A DNA stretch of 64,000 nucleotides from JANQJA01 sp047947185 (GCA_047947185.1 CP170502.1:3658001-3722000), one strand, 5' to 3'; shown: positions 33,655 through 43,561, counted from the stretch's first letter. Program-made: numbers and translations. Notes: generated by a model from the sequence alone, not told the origin.

Positions 33655-34446
33655 TTAGTATCCTGTCGCTTCGCGGACCTTTTCTTCAGTACTGCGGGCC
33701 TGGGCAAGTTCGTAGGTCACCGCGTTCATCATGAATCCGGCATCACTGCCGAGGTTCACGAAATTGAAACCGGCTTCCAGGCGTCGCCTGGTGAATGCGA
33801 GACTGTTGGTATGCATACCAACAGGCAATCCGTGTTTCCTCGCACATGCCATTATGTCTGCAACAGCGGCTAGGTGCCTTGGGTCGTCAGTATCCCCGTT
33901 GGGCGGCAGACCGAGCGCAAGCGCGAGATCCGAAGGACCAATGTAGATGGCACTCAGTCCCGGCGTGGTGACAATTTCCTCGATGTTGTCGATAGCTTCC
34001 CGGGTTTCGATCATGGCCACGCAGGCGATTTCGTTGTTGGCTTGAGCAGCATATCCCCTGCCACCATACATTGCTGCACGCACCGGCCCGAATGAACGGT
34101 TGCCCAGGGGTGGATACATGCAGGCAGCAACGGCTTGCTCGGCTTCAGCGCGATTATTGACCAAAGGCACAATAACGCCCATGGCGCCTGCATCCAGCGC
34201 TTTCATGATTTCCTGTGGCGCATTCCAGGACACCCGGACAAAGGGTATTGTGTCCGTGGTGGAAATCGCCGGGAGCAGGTTCCGCAGATCTCCGTAGTCC
34301 AGCAGGCCATGTTGCAGGTCGACACAAAGCCAATCGAACCCGGCTTGTGCCAGCATCTCGGCGACATGAGTGCTGGAGAGGGACAACCAGCCCCCAATTG
34401 TCTGTTCCCCGTTTCGCCACTTTTCGAGGGCCGTATTTTTTCTCAT
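33655..34446 (-). CDS. HpcH/HpaI family aldolase, second copy
   Basis: A 263-residue class II aldolase parallel to the one at 9854: CVDLQHGLLDY, FVRVSWN (active-site Arg), AGAMGVIVPLVNN, MIETREA (metal Glu) and YIGPSDLALAL (metal Asp). The shared motifs and the GPVRA/GPTR loop show the two are paralogues, but sequence between motifs differs widely, so they probably serve different 2-keto-3-deoxy or related acids. It is divergent from a LysR regulator over about 120 bases and in an operon with a histidine phosphatase. Confidence 0.88.
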   Translation of the reverse strand: MRKNTALEKWRNGEQTIGGWLSLSSTHVAEMLAQAGFDWLCVDLQHGLLDYGDLRNLLPAISTTDTIPFVRVSWNAPQEIMKALDAGAMGVIVPLVNNRAEAEQAVAACMYPPLGNRSFGPVRAAMYGGRGYAAQANNEIACVAMIETREAIDNIEEIVTTPGLSAIYIGPSDLALALGLPPNGDTDDPRHLAAVADIMACARKHGLPVGMHTNSLAFTRRRLEAGFNFVNLGSDAGFMMNAVTYELAQARSTEEKVREATGY

Positions 34447-34505
34447 TGGGGTCTCCCTGATTCCTGCCGGTAGTCTGTTTAGCTCATAGAGCGCACACGC
34501 GGGCT

Positions 34506-34536
34506 TTGTGGCCCCGTGAAAGGTCGTGTATATAAT
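34506..34536 (+). promoter_or_regulatory. likely promoter of the LysR gene
   Basis: TATAAT at 34531-34536 is a perfect -10 box. The best -35 is TTGTGG at 34506-34511, with a long 19-base spacer, so the promoter may need an activator or self-regulation. It lies inside the longest LysR-gene open frame and so argues for a start further downstream. Confidence 0.45.
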
Positions 34537-34563
34537 GTCGAAACAGCGGGTGGAGAGAGGATA

Positions 34564-35469
34564 TTGGCCAATCGGATTGATTTACACAGAATGCGTTGGG
34601 TAATCGAGGTTGCCCGTCGTGAGTCCATCAGTGCGGCTGCTCGAGCCCTCGGTGTCTCGCAGCCCGCGTTGACCAGAACGATTGGTGAAGTGGAATCTGA
34701 ACTGGGTGTTGAGCTTTTTTACCGTTCCCCCCAGGGAGTGGAACTCACCGAAGAAGGTGAACGATTCAATGCAGGCGCGTTGCGGATATTGAGTGACTTC
34801 GACAGCCTGCTGTCAGAATTTCCGGCCGAAGACGGGCCGCTTTCAGGATCTCTTCGTGTAGGCTTTAGCCCTTCAGGCTGCCTCACCTATGCGCGCGCGG
34901 CCCTGGCGAAGCTTGCAGCCAGCCATCCGAAACTTCACATCAGCGTTTTTACCGGTGCCGCCGAAGCGGTTTGCCCACGTTTGCTCTATGGTGAACTGGA
35001 CATTGTGGTCGGGTCCAGCAGTTACCTTGAACGGTGGCGGGAGCTTGATGTTCAGCGCCATCATCAGCTTTGTTCGGTCTGCCTGCTTCGACGCGGACAT
35101 CCGCTCGCAGCTGAGCCGAACCCTACAGAGATTGACGTGCTGCGTTATCCGGCGATTATGGTATCCAGCGTACACCCGGTTCACTCAAACCTTGCGTCGC
35201 GACACATTGAGCTCGGCTTACCGCCTTTTCAGCCACATTATGTCACTGACAACATGGACCTGATCCTCCAACTTGTGGAAAACACTGATGGCTACTTTCC
35301 ACTCACCGAACTGGGGCCGGGCGTTGAGGCGTATCGCAAGAGATTCCACATTCTGGAAAACGTGCTGAAGTTCCCGATGCACTATCTTAGTGTTGCGCGT
35401 CCGCGCAACAGAAAGGCCACACGTGCGAGTTGCCTGTTTGAACAACTTTTCCTGGCATCCCTGGCATGA
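34564..35469 (+). CDS. LysR family transcriptional regulator
   Basis: A regulator of about 301 residues. The N-terminal helix-turn-helix is typical (MRWVIEVARRESISAAARALGVSQPALTRTIGEVESELGVELFYRSPQGVELTEEGERF) within the first 70 residues, followed by the LysR substrate-binding domain (GSLRVGFSPSG onward). The longest frame starts at 34516, upstream of a TATAAT at 34531; TTG 34564, 4 bases after GGAGAGAGG, fits better, and ATG 34591 is a third choice. It is divergent from the HpcH aldolase and phosphatase genes and probably regulates them. Confidence 0.87.
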   Translation: MANRIDLHRMRWVIEVARRESISAAARALGVSQPALTRTIGEVESELGVELFYRSPQGVELTEEGERFNAGALRILSDFDSLLSEFPAEDGPLSGSLRVGFSPSGCLTYARAALAKLAASHPKLHISVFTGAAEAVCPRLLYGELDIVVGSSSYLERWRELDVQRHHQLCSVCLLRRGHPLAAEPNPTEIDVLRYPAIMVSSVHPVHSNLASRHIELGLPPFQPHYVTDNMDLILQLVENTDGYFPLTELGPGVEAYRKRFHILENVLKFPMHYLSVARPRNRKATRASCLFEQLFLASLA

Positions 35470-35583
35470 TCAATTCCGATGACCTGTCACGATAGGGCTA
35501 TCCAAAAAAGTTATATGTTGTGACTTTCCCATACCCTGATTAGACTCGGCGAATGACATGTTCATAGCGTCTAAGAGGGGCCC

Positions 35584-36096
35584 ATGCACAGTTATCAGAT
35601 TGCCGTTGTGACTGACTGGTATCTTGGATCACAGGATCGGATAAAACAGGCGCTGTCGACACGCTTGTCGAGAGCTGAAGATATCGAAGATCTTTCGCAG
35701 GAGGTTTACCTGCGTTTGCTGCGTGTTCCAAAGCCGGAAGATGTCAAAAACCCACAGGCTTACCTGTATCGTATTGCGCTCAACGTGGCGCAGGAGTGGC
35801 GGCAACGCGCCGCCCAGGCCTGGGATCACAATGCGCCAGTTGACGCACTTGAAGCCACTGAGTCACCTTATGACGAAGTGTCTGCAGTTGAGCAGGACAG
35901 CGCAGCACTTGAACTCATCCATGATCTGCCGCTGGCGCAACGCACTGCGCTCACGCTCCACGTTATCGAAGGCATGACCTACGAGCAGGTCGCGAGCCAT
36001 ATGGCGGTGAGCAGGCGCGCGGTCAAGCGGTATGTTGCGAATGGTTATGCCACATTGCGGGAAAAATTTGCCGAAGGCTGTGTGACGCTCAACTGA
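35584..36096 (+). CDS. ECF-type RNA polymerase sigma factor, FecI-like
   Basis: A 170-residue sigma factor with region 2 (DIEDLSQEVYLRLLR, then NPQAYLYRIALNVAQEW) and region 4 (LPLAQRTALTLHVIEGMTYEQVASHMAVSRRAVKRYVANGYATL). The layout matches FecI-type iron-starvation sigma factors, which are normally paired with a FecR anti-sigma and a receptor carrying an STN domain. Here no FecR follows and the next receptor has no STN extension. The ATG follows AGAGGGG closely. Confidence 0.85.
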   Translation: MHSYQIAVVTDWYLGSQDRIKQALSTRLSRAEDIEDLSQEVYLRLLRVPKPEDVKNPQAYLYRIALNVAQEWRQRAAQAWDHNAPVDALEATESPYDEVSAVEQDSAALELIHDLPLAQRTALTLHVIEGMTYEQVASHMAVSRRAVKRYVANGYATLREKFAEGCVTLN

Positions 36097-36551
36097 CAAA
36101 CGGCAAGACCTGCTGAAGCCCCGGCAGGGTTTTGCGGTTGCCGGCGAACCGATGATCGCCCGGTGCTGCCAACCGTCATCCGGCATCCGGCATCCCGCAT
36201 CCGTTCCGGAAGGATTGCCGTTTTCTTCCCAATCCAGCGTTTTACCTCCCCTCGCCGACTTTGGATTTGGGTAATCCGGAACCTGCGGCCTTGCATCAAA
36301 CCGCCTGATCTCTCGATCCAGCTTCCAGCGGGGGGCCACTCGTGACAACCATCCGGTCTAAATCTGGAGGGAGGCACGAACACCAAGATTTCTGTTGCAG
36401 GCGAAGCATCAACTCGCACTGCTGTTTGGCAACCGTACTCTCCCCGCTTTGCGTTATTGCGCCTGCAACCATTGCGCAAGGCGCATTTGTTAGTGACTCG
36501 CCGGTGCATGTGGCTGGCTGGTCCGCCCACTATTACGAGGGAAAGGCGAAA
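36097..36551. other. intergenic region between sigma factor and TonB receptor
   Basis: About 455 bases. It holds roughly four copies of a 7-base unit CGGCATC-like repeat at 36174-36202 and an in-frame upstream extension of the receptor frame (from 36342) that has no signal-peptide character. It is too short for a FecR anti-sigma gene. Regulatory sites for the receptor are probably here, but none was identified. Confidence 0.45.
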
Positions 36552-39368
36552 ATGAGAAAGTTAAAAACAAAATTGCCGAACTGTCCGGGCTGTTCTGTCA
36601 ATCCTGTTCGATTGAACCTGTTGCATTCCACCTTGCTGGTTGTGGTGTCGCTTGCCGTTCCTCTCAAGGCGATGGCAGCCGAGAGTCAGTCGGCCGAGAA
36701 ATGGATGGAAGAAATCCGGGTAACTGCAGAAAAACGTGATGAAAACCTGCTTGAAGTGCCATTGACGATGACGGCATTTAGCGAGCGGATGATCGAAGAG
36801 CTTGGGATGACCAACGCCCAGGATATCGAGCAACTTGTGCCGGGGCTGCAGTTTGGGGCCGCTGCGCTCCAGCAGCGCAGTGACGGCCAGGGTATCACCA
36901 TTCGCGGTATTGGGACCCAGAGCGCAAGGGAACTGCACTCAGACCTTGCCGTTGCTGTTTACGTCGACGGGGTCTATACCGTTGATACTTACGGTCTCGC
37001 ACCGAACCTGTTTGATATCGAGCGGGTGGAAGTTGCCCGGGGGCCGCAAGGAACACTGAACGGCAGAAACTCAATCGCTGGCGCTATTCATTTTCACTCC
37101 AAGCGGCCGGATGACGAGTGGGAGCTCAAGGTGCTGAGCGAATTCACCGATCAGTTCTCGCAGCGCTACAATATTGCTTTTGGTGGCGGGATCGTCGAAA
37201 ACTGGAGTTTTCGACTGGCCGGGGGTTACTACGAGGGTGATGGCACCCAGGAGAATACCGGTTTTGGTGATGACCTGGGCGCGCCTGACCAGACATCGAT
37301 TGTCCCGCAGATACGCTTCAGGAATGATGTCTTTGATATCAATCTCAAGTACCAGAACGTGCGTGACAAAGGTTCGCAGGAGCAACTCGTTGCTTTCGCT
37401 GAACGAGATAGAACTATTTCAACACAGGGAAACTGGTATCTCAGCGATGAGGTAATTCCGTCGATCGCTGCCTGCGCTGATCCGCCAATCTCCAGTAACG
37501 GTCTCACGCCGCAGATACTCACTTCCAAATTTATCTGTGATGACATTCAGAACAAGATCTCCAGTAACCGCAGTGGGGATCAGGACAGTGAGACTGAACG
37601 CTACACTTTCAACTTCGACTGGAAGCTGGCACCGGGATTGACAGTGCAGTACACCTTTGGTCAGGGTGACACCAGTACGCTATCGACCCAGGACAGTGAC
37701 GGTACCAACCGGATTGGCTCTGCTGCTGACCCTTCCATCCCTGCCGACCTGGACAGCACCCCGGTAGCCGACTGTGATTTTGATTCAAGCAACGGCCTGC
37801 AGCCAGGGACAGAACTCGAATGTTGGGCCATGATGGGCGCCTCGTTTACTGATGGTTACAGTACTTCGGAATTTCGTAACGAAGAAGAGTCCCATGAACT
37901 GCAGATCATTTCGGATTTCGAAGGCAAGTTCAATTTTGTTGCGGGCGTGTACTTTTACAAGAATGAGACCTTCTGGGAATCAGCGACAGTAGATTTCTCG
38001 TTTCCATTTCGCAATGCTGATGCCGACCAGGTGGCGGCCAACGCCTCCCCCGTACTTGGTGTTGCGGTGACCAGTTGCCAGGACATGATCGACAATGCAT
38101 TGACACCCGCCTTTGGTAACCCCCTGTTTGGTTCACTGGGCATGTCCTGTCCTGAAGGGACCAATCACCTGAAGACAGCATCATTCTTCAGCGGGACAAC
38201 ATCTGAAACCCGTGCGGTGTTCTTTAACGTGGACTACGACCTGAATGACGCTTGGAGCCTGTCGGCTGGCTTGCGATGGACTGAAGACGAAAAGAACAGG
38301 ATTTCACGGATTCCGGATGATTTTGTTGGCGCAAATGCGCCCACGCCTGATCAGGTGCCCAATGGATTGTTTACCAACGATCTTTCTTTCCTGGGGCTTT
38401 CGGTTCTGATTGAATTGAGCAACTTTGCGGGCGTCCCGCAACCAAGAAGCTGGAGTGATACCATTGGCCATATCAGCGTCGAATATTCGCCGGTTGATGA
38501 CCGGATGTACTACGGGCGAATATCGACCGGTTACAGGGCAGGTGGTTTCAATTTCGACTTCGAAGGTATCAAGGACCATTTTGACGAGGAAACACTGATC
38601 AACTATGAAACCGGCATCAAGGGCCTGTTCATCGATCGCAGGTTGCAACTGACGGCTGGCTTGTTCTACCAGGATTATCAGGGTTATCAGTTGACAGCGA
38701 ATCAGCCGGTAGACACGGCGTTCCTGAATCCAACCGATAGTTCTCCCTTACGTGAACATACCCTCAATGTGGAAAGCTCGACGAAGATATGGGGGCTTGA
38801 GGTTGAAGGCGTTTACTATTTTAACCAGCGCTGGCGCTTGTCCGGTTACTACGCATACCAGGGTTCGGAACTGGGTCGCCATTCAACCGTAGTTCGGGCA
38901 GATCCCGATCAGGAATTTGTCGCTTACACCTATGCCACCGGCACGGGGCCAGACAACGTGTTTGGTACAGCCGATGATGTCACCCGAACGGTGCAGATAC
39001 CTCAACCGCGGGATCATTCAGGCGATGAGTTGCCACAGATGCCCAATCATAAGGGTGCGCTCACGCTTGCGTACACGCACCCAACTGAACGACTCGGCAC
39101 CCTGCAACTGCTCAGCACCCTGAGTTACACGGGGACGCGCTGGCCTCAGCGAGCAGGCAATATTCCGAGAGCTGAGGTACCTTCCTATACGCGTTGGGAC
39201 CTTAGAGCCAACTGGAATTCTGACGACGGACAATGGTCTGGCAGTGTGTTTGTTCAGAATTTACTGGATGACAGTGGCATCGCGGAATCGATTGCAATCG
39301 ACCTGCGTGGCGCCCTGACTGAGCCTCGCCTTATCGGGCTGCAGCTTCGCTGGCAGCCACAGCTCTGA
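36552..39368 (+). CDS. TonB-dependent outer-membrane receptor
   Basis: About 938 residues, long for the family. ATG 36552, after GAGGGAAAGG, gives a proper signal peptide (Lys-rich start, LLVVVSLAVPLKAMAA). Next come the TonB box (EEIRVTAEKRDENLL), the plug (GITIRGIGTQSA, VYVDGVYTVD, VEVARGPQGTLNGRNSIAGAI) and a barrel with several long loops, one containing clustered Cys and Asp residues (around residues 290-440). The last strand ends LIGLQLRWQPQL. There is no N-terminal STN signalling domain, so it is unlikely to signal to the upstream ECF sigma factor in the FecA manner. The ligand is unknown. Confidence 0.92.
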   Translation: MRKLKTKLPNCPGCSVNPVRLNLLHSTLLVVVSLAVPLKAMAAESQSAEKWMEEIRVTAEKRDENLLEVPLTMTAFSERMIEELGMTNAQDIEQLVPGLQFGAAALQQRSDGQGITIRGIGTQSARELHSDLAVAVYVDGVYTVDTYGLAPNLFDIERVEVARGPQGTLNGRNSIAGAIHFHSKRPDDEWELKVLSEFTDQFSQRYNIAFGGGIVENWSFRLAGGYYEGDGTQENTGFGDDLGAPDQTSIVPQIRFRNDVFDINLKYQNVRDKGSQEQLVAFAERDRTISTQGNWYLSDEVIPSIAACADPPISSNGLTPQILTSKFICDDIQNKISSNRSGDQDSETERYTFNFDWKLAPGLTVQYTFGQGDTSTLSTQDSDGTNRIGSAADPSIPADLDSTPVADCDFDSSNGLQPGTELECWAMMGASFTDGYSTSEFRNEEESHELQIISDFEGKFNFVAGVYFYKNETFWESATVDFSFPFRNADADQVAANASPVLGVAVTSCQDMIDNALTPAFGNPLFGSLGMSCPEGTNHLKTASFFSGTTSETRAVFFNVDYDLNDAWSLSAGLRWTEDEKNRISRIPDDFVGANAPTPDQVPNGLFTNDLSFLGLSVLIELSNFAGVPQPRSWSDTIGHISVEYSPVDDRMYYGRISTGYRAGGFNFDFEGIKDHFDEETLINYETGIKGLFIDRRLQLTAGLFYQDYQGYQLTANQPVDTAFLNPTDSSPLREHTLNVESSTKIWGLEVEGVYYFNQRWRLSGYYAYQGSELGRHSTVVRADPDQEFVAYTYATGTGPDNVFGTADDVTRTVQIPQPRDHSGDELPQMPNHKGALTLAYTHPTERLGTLQLLSTLSYTGTRWPQRAGNIPRAEVPSYTRWDLRANWNSDDGQWSGSVFVQNLLDDSGIAESIAIDLRGALTEPRLIGLQLRWQPQL

Positions 39369-39511
39369 GCAGATGGCGCCAGGGATCAAGCGTCAGCATT
39401 TCGAACCAGAGGCGCCTGTACCCGTTCGGGTATGGGCGCTATCGTTTCCATTAGTGCCTGTTTGCCCGTGACACGAGACGATCTGGCCAGGCTACAGGTA
39501 AGCTGACCCTT

Positions 39512-41449
39512 GTGAGTGACCCAAACGTGGACAATAGGGACGTCTCGATACCGCGATTCAGTTTGCTGGATCTCGCACGACTGTTCCTTCGAACCTGGCC
39601 GTATCTCAAGCCCCAGTGGAAACACATTCTGGCCTGGTTCACGCTGCAATTTGCCTCGGGTGCATTGGTGTCCGTGCTCCTGATTGTTGTGCTTGACGTA
39701 TTCAACAACAAGGTGTTGCTCGGTGAGCCGCTTGAAGCAGTGCAGGCGCAGATGCTGCTGCTTGACCCTGTCTTTGCGGAAGCAGAGTCCCTGTCCAGCG
39801 AGCAACGGGCAATTGTGCGTAATCGGCTGATTGTCTGGACCATCCTGGGCTATTTTCTGCTGGTGATCCTGATCCAGCGGGCAGTGACCAGTTACTATGA
39901 GATGTGGATCTCCCAGCGTATCAATCAGCATCTTCGGGTGACGATGATCGAGAACGCGGAACACCTGTCACTGCGCTATCACAGTCAGTCCAGACCGGGT
40001 GATGCAATCTATCGGGTCTACCAGGACAGCGCGATGATCAGCAGCATCATCGACACGGTGATCCTGGACCCGGTGAATATGCTGTGGAATTGCCTGCTGG
40101 GATTTTTCATTCTGTGGCTCTTCAGTCCCTGGCTGGGTCTGCTGTTGTTCGCCACGACTGTTCCGATTGTGATACTGGTTTCCTGGTTCACGCCACGACT
40201 CCAGGCACGTTCGTTTCGGGCTCGCAGCACCAACAGCGACCTGACCTCACGTATTCAGGAAGTCTCATCCGCGATTCGTATCATAAAAGCGAACCAGGCG
40301 GAGAAGCAGGCGATCGAACGATTTAATGCCGACACCCATCGGGCACTGGATAACGCCTTCTGGTTGCGCGTCGAAATGATTGTCATGATGGCACTGATTG
40401 CAATTGTGGTAGGCCTCTCGCTGGTTGCCGCCGACTTTGTCATGGCGCGGTGGACGATCAACGAGGAAGCAACCCTCTTCGGAGGGGCGATCGCTTTCGT
40501 GGGTTTTGCTGCCTGGAACCTTGGTGCATTTGAGGCCGCCCGCAGCCGGTTCCAGCAATATTACTTCTGGGGCTCAGCGCTGATCAGCAAGTGGAGCATC
40601 ATGCAGGACATGGCAGTTGGGCTGGAGCGGGCGTTTTTTTTACTGGACCTCAAGCGCGACGTGGTGGATGCGCCGGATGCGCAGGCTGTGCCTCTGCCGA
40701 TCAGGGAAGTCAGGTTTGACGGTGTTCGCTTCAGCTACCAGCCGAATCGCGTGGTGCTGAAAGATGTCAGTCTTTCCGCTCGTGCTGGTTCCGTAACGGC
40801 AATCGTGGGGTCGACAGGATCGGGCAAGTCGACGCTGATGTCGCTGCTCCTGCGACTTTATGACCCTGACAGTGGTTCGGTCACGATCAATGCAGTAGAC
40901 CTTCGGGATATCCGGGTGCAGAGCTTGCGTGACAACCTGGCCATAGCCCTGCAGCAGAATGTCCTCTTCGCCACCACCGTGGGCGAGAACATTGCTTACG
41001 GGGTCAAGGACGCGGAGCGCGATGCGATTCGTGAGGCTGCTCGCGTGGCATGTGCGGACGAATTCATCGAGCAATTGCCTGGGGGTTACGATACCGAACT
41101 GGGTGAACGTGGCAGCCGGTTGTCCGCTGGGCAACGGCAGCGCCTCACTATTGCTCGTGCTGTCATCCGGAATACCCCGGTGCTGATTCTTGACGAGCCA
41201 ACGGCGTCGCTTGATGCCGTCACTGAACAGCGTGTGCTTGCAAATCTTGCCGAGTGGGGCCGAAACCGTGTCATCTTCCTGATTACGCACAGGCTTTCGA
41301 CCATCCGCAACGCGGACCAGATTGCCTTTCTTGAGGATGGTGCCATTGTTGAATCGGGTGACCACAACTCGCTCATGGCAATCGAGGGAGGACGTTATCG
41401 CAACTTTGTCATTTCAGAGAGTACGGGACCGGTAGCTGATCATGAGTGA
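39512..41449 (+). CDS. ABC exporter half-transporter (membrane + ATPase domains), subunit 1
   Basis: A 645-residue ABC-B-type half-transporter: six membrane helices in about residues 30-340, then the ATPase with Walker A GSTGSGKST (near 432), signature LSAGQRQRL (near 536), Walker B LILDEPTASLDA (near 557) and the switch His in ITHRLST. All catalytic residues are present. The GTG start is preceded by a weak AGGTAAG. It overlaps the next gene by 8 bases, so the two probably form a heterodimer that exports a lipid, peptide or natural product. Confidence 0.88.
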   Translation: MSDPNVDNRDVSIPRFSLLDLARLFLRTWPYLKPQWKHILAWFTLQFASGALVSVLLIVVLDVFNNKVLLGEPLEAVQAQMLLLDPVFAEAESLSSEQRAIVRNRLIVWTILGYFLLVILIQRAVTSYYEMWISQRINQHLRVTMIENAEHLSLRYHSQSRPGDAIYRVYQDSAMISSIIDTVILDPVNMLWNCLLGFFILWLFSPWLGLLLFATTVPIVILVSWFTPRLQARSFRARSTNSDLTSRIQEVSSAIRIIKANQAEKQAIERFNADTHRALDNAFWLRVEMIVMMALIAIVVGLSLVAADFVMARWTINEEATLFGGAIAFVGFAAWNLGAFEAARSRFQQYYFWGSALISKWSIMQDMAVGLERAFFLLDLKRDVVDAPDAQAVPLPIREVRFDGVRFSYQPNRVVLKDVSLSARAGSVTAIVGSTGSGKSTLMSLLLRLYDPDSGSVTINAVDLRDIRVQSLRDNLAIALQQNVLFATTVGENIAYGVKDAERDAIREAARVACADEFIEQLPGGYDTELGERGSRLSAGQRQRLTIARAVIRNTPVLILDEPTASLDAVTEQRVLANLAEWGRNRVIFLITHRLSTIRNADQIAFLEDGAIVESGDHNSLMAIEGGRYRNFVISESTGPVADHE

Positions 41450-43478
41450 CGCCAAGCGATCGTCTGCCATTGCGCGTGAATTCGCCGGGCTGTTCAAGTC
41501 TGAACGCTTCGATGATCGAATCGATGTCAATGCGGAGATCAGCAATCGCGAGGTTTTGAAGATTATCGGGCGCTCGCTGACGCTTCTTGGCACTGTTCGC
41601 TACCTGTTTCTGGCAAAATTTTGTCTCGCGATTTTTGCCCTGATACCGGGATTGATAGCGCCCTGGATTGGCAAGATCACAATTGACCAGGTGATACTCG
41701 GTAAAGCGGTCGACGAATCCCTGGTGCGGTTCCCGCCGCATATCTCTCCCTTCATCGATTACATCGAGGGGATGGGCCGTGTTGAGGTCATGCTCGCCAT
41801 TACGACCCTGCTTGCTGTCATTATTCTGTTATTCGGCCGTCTGGGAGCCGGGTCAGGTGTCATGCTTTCGACGGGTGCAGACAGCGCAACACAATCCGAG
41901 GCCAAACTGAACTCGGGCTATAGCCAGGCCAGCGGACTCTTTGGTGCCGTTGAGGCGCTCATACACGTCCGGCTGACCCAGTACCTGGTAAACGGCCTGC
42001 GTACGCGGCTCTTTGAGGGCATGGCGAAGCTACCCATGATGACTATCGATGATCATCGCATCGGCGATTCTGTGTACCGCGTCATGTACGACGCACCGGA
42101 TGTGCCGCTGATCTGCTTTCGCCTGACGCTCGAACCGATTTTCACGCTGGTGGGCGTCCTGATCTCGCTTTACCTGATCCAGTACAGCTATGGTGAGGTT
42201 GCACCGGAACTCGTCTGGGTCGCGGCACTGCTGATTCCCATTGCCCTTGCGGTCACCTTGCCGCTCTCCGGCTATATCCGACGGGTTCAGCAGGCGAGCC
42301 GGGCTTCAGGAGCCGCAACCACCAATGCGATCGAAGAAAGTATGAGTAACATCCAGGCAGTGCAGAGCCTTGGTGGAATGTCACGGGAACGAGACCGAAT
42401 CTCCGACAAGAGCAACGAATCGTTCCGTCGGTTTCGGCACGTGCGCCTTATGGAGATTGGTGTCAGCGTCATGTCGACTTTGCTGACCGTTGGGCTTGCG
42501 GTGTTCGTCACGATTTATGTGACTGACAGGGTGTTTCAGGAGACGATGACGCCGGGTGACTTTTCAGTGCTTTTCGGGCTCGCGCTCACGATTGGTGGTG
42601 CAGGACTCTCGATCGGCATGCTTTGGATCGGCCTGCAGGGCAACGTTGCTGCCGTGCGTCGGGTTTTCTTTTTTGTCGATCTTGAGACTGAAGACGAGCT
42701 GCACGGGTTGCCTGATCTTGGCGAGATCCGCAGGGACCTGCGCTTTGATCACGTACATTTTGCCTACCCCAACGGGCACCCGGCCCTGACGGACATCAAT
42801 TTTGAGATGAAGGTGGGTGAACTCGTTGCTATCGTCGGGCCAACGGGTGCGGGCAAAACGAGTCTTGCGCACCTGATCCCCGGGTTCTATCGCCCGACAC
42901 GGGGGCGGGTGCTCATCGATGGCCAGGATATTGCGCGGGTCAACGTTGATTCGGTGCGCTCGCAGGTGAGCTACGTCTTCCAGGAACACATGCTGATGAG
43001 TGAATCGATCCGTGACAACTTCCTGCTGGTCAATCCACTCGCAACAGACGCTCAGATACGCGAGGCCTGCCGAATCGCCGAGGCGCTCGAATTTGTTGAC
43101 GAACTGCCGGACGGTCTTGACACGGTGCTCGGACAGTCGGGCAATACGCTGTCGGTTGGGCAGAAGCAGCGCCTCTGTATCGCACGCGGCCTGGTGCGTG
43201 ATACCCGGGTGCTGATTCTGGATGAGCCGACCGCGGCACTTGATCCTCGCACTGAACACCTGCTGGTTCGCGCATTGCGAACGGCATCCGTCGGCAGGCT
43301 CGTTGTGGTCATTGCGCACCGGCTCTCAACGATCCGGCACGCGGACCGGATTGTATTCCTGGAAGATGGCGTTGTAACCGACATTGGCAGTCACGACGAA
43401 TTGGTTAGCGACCGGGATGGTCGCTACCGACGATTTGTTGAACTGCAGGGTGGCCTGACCGAGCAGCCTGATGCCTGA
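41442..43478 (+). CDS. ABC exporter half-transporter (membrane + ATPase domains), subunit 2
   Basis: A 678-residue partner of the preceding protein with the same architecture: membrane domain to about residue 380, Walker A GPTGAGKTS (near 465), signature LSVGQKQRL (near 569), Walker B LILDEPTAALDP (near 590) and switch His in IAHRLST. Unlike many heterodimeric exporters, neither subunit has a visibly degenerate ATP site. The N-terminal cytoplasmic extension is longer than in subunit 1. The substrate is unknown; the neighbouring TonB receptor and sigma factor leave a metallophore-type role open but unproven. Confidence 0.88.
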   Translation: MSDAKRSSAIAREFAGLFKSERFDDRIDVNAEISNREVLKIIGRSLTLLGTVRYLFLAKFCLAIFALIPGLIAPWIGKITIDQVILGKAVDESLVRFPPHISPFIDYIEGMGRVEVMLAITTLLAVIILLFGRLGAGSGVMLSTGADSATQSEAKLNSGYSQASGLFGAVEALIHVRLTQYLVNGLRTRLFEGMAKLPMMTIDDHRIGDSVYRVMYDAPDVPLICFRLTLEPIFTLVGVLISLYLIQYSYGEVAPELVWVAALLIPIALAVTLPLSGYIRRVQQASRASGAATTNAIEESMSNIQAVQSLGGMSRERDRISDKSNESFRRFRHVRLMEIGVSVMSTLLTVGLAVFVTIYVTDRVFQETMTPGDFSVLFGLALTIGGAGLSIGMLWIGLQGNVAAVRRVFFFVDLETEDELHGLPDLGEIRRDLRFDHVHFAYPNGHPALTDINFEMKVGELVAIVGPTGAGKTSLAHLIPGFYRPTRGRVLIDGQDIARVNVDSVRSQVSYVFQEHMLMSESIRDNFLLVNPLATDAQIREACRIAEALEFVDELPDGLDTVLGQSGNTLSVGQKQRLCIARGLVRDTRVLILDEPTAALDPRTEHLLVRALRTASVGRLVVVIAHRLSTIRHADRIVFLEDGVVTDIGSHDELVSDRDGRYRRFVELQGGLTEQPDA

Positions 43479-43561
43479 GTGATACCGTTAACGGCAGCGC
43501 AGCAGACAATCACGACTGACCGCTGCTTTCCAGGCGGGCCCGGTGGCGCTGGCGAGCATGC

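Noticed and set aside
42564..43319. A 251-codon minus-strand frame inside the ABC exporter
   Set aside because: Antisense to the ATPase domain, whose codon pattern and motifs are intact.
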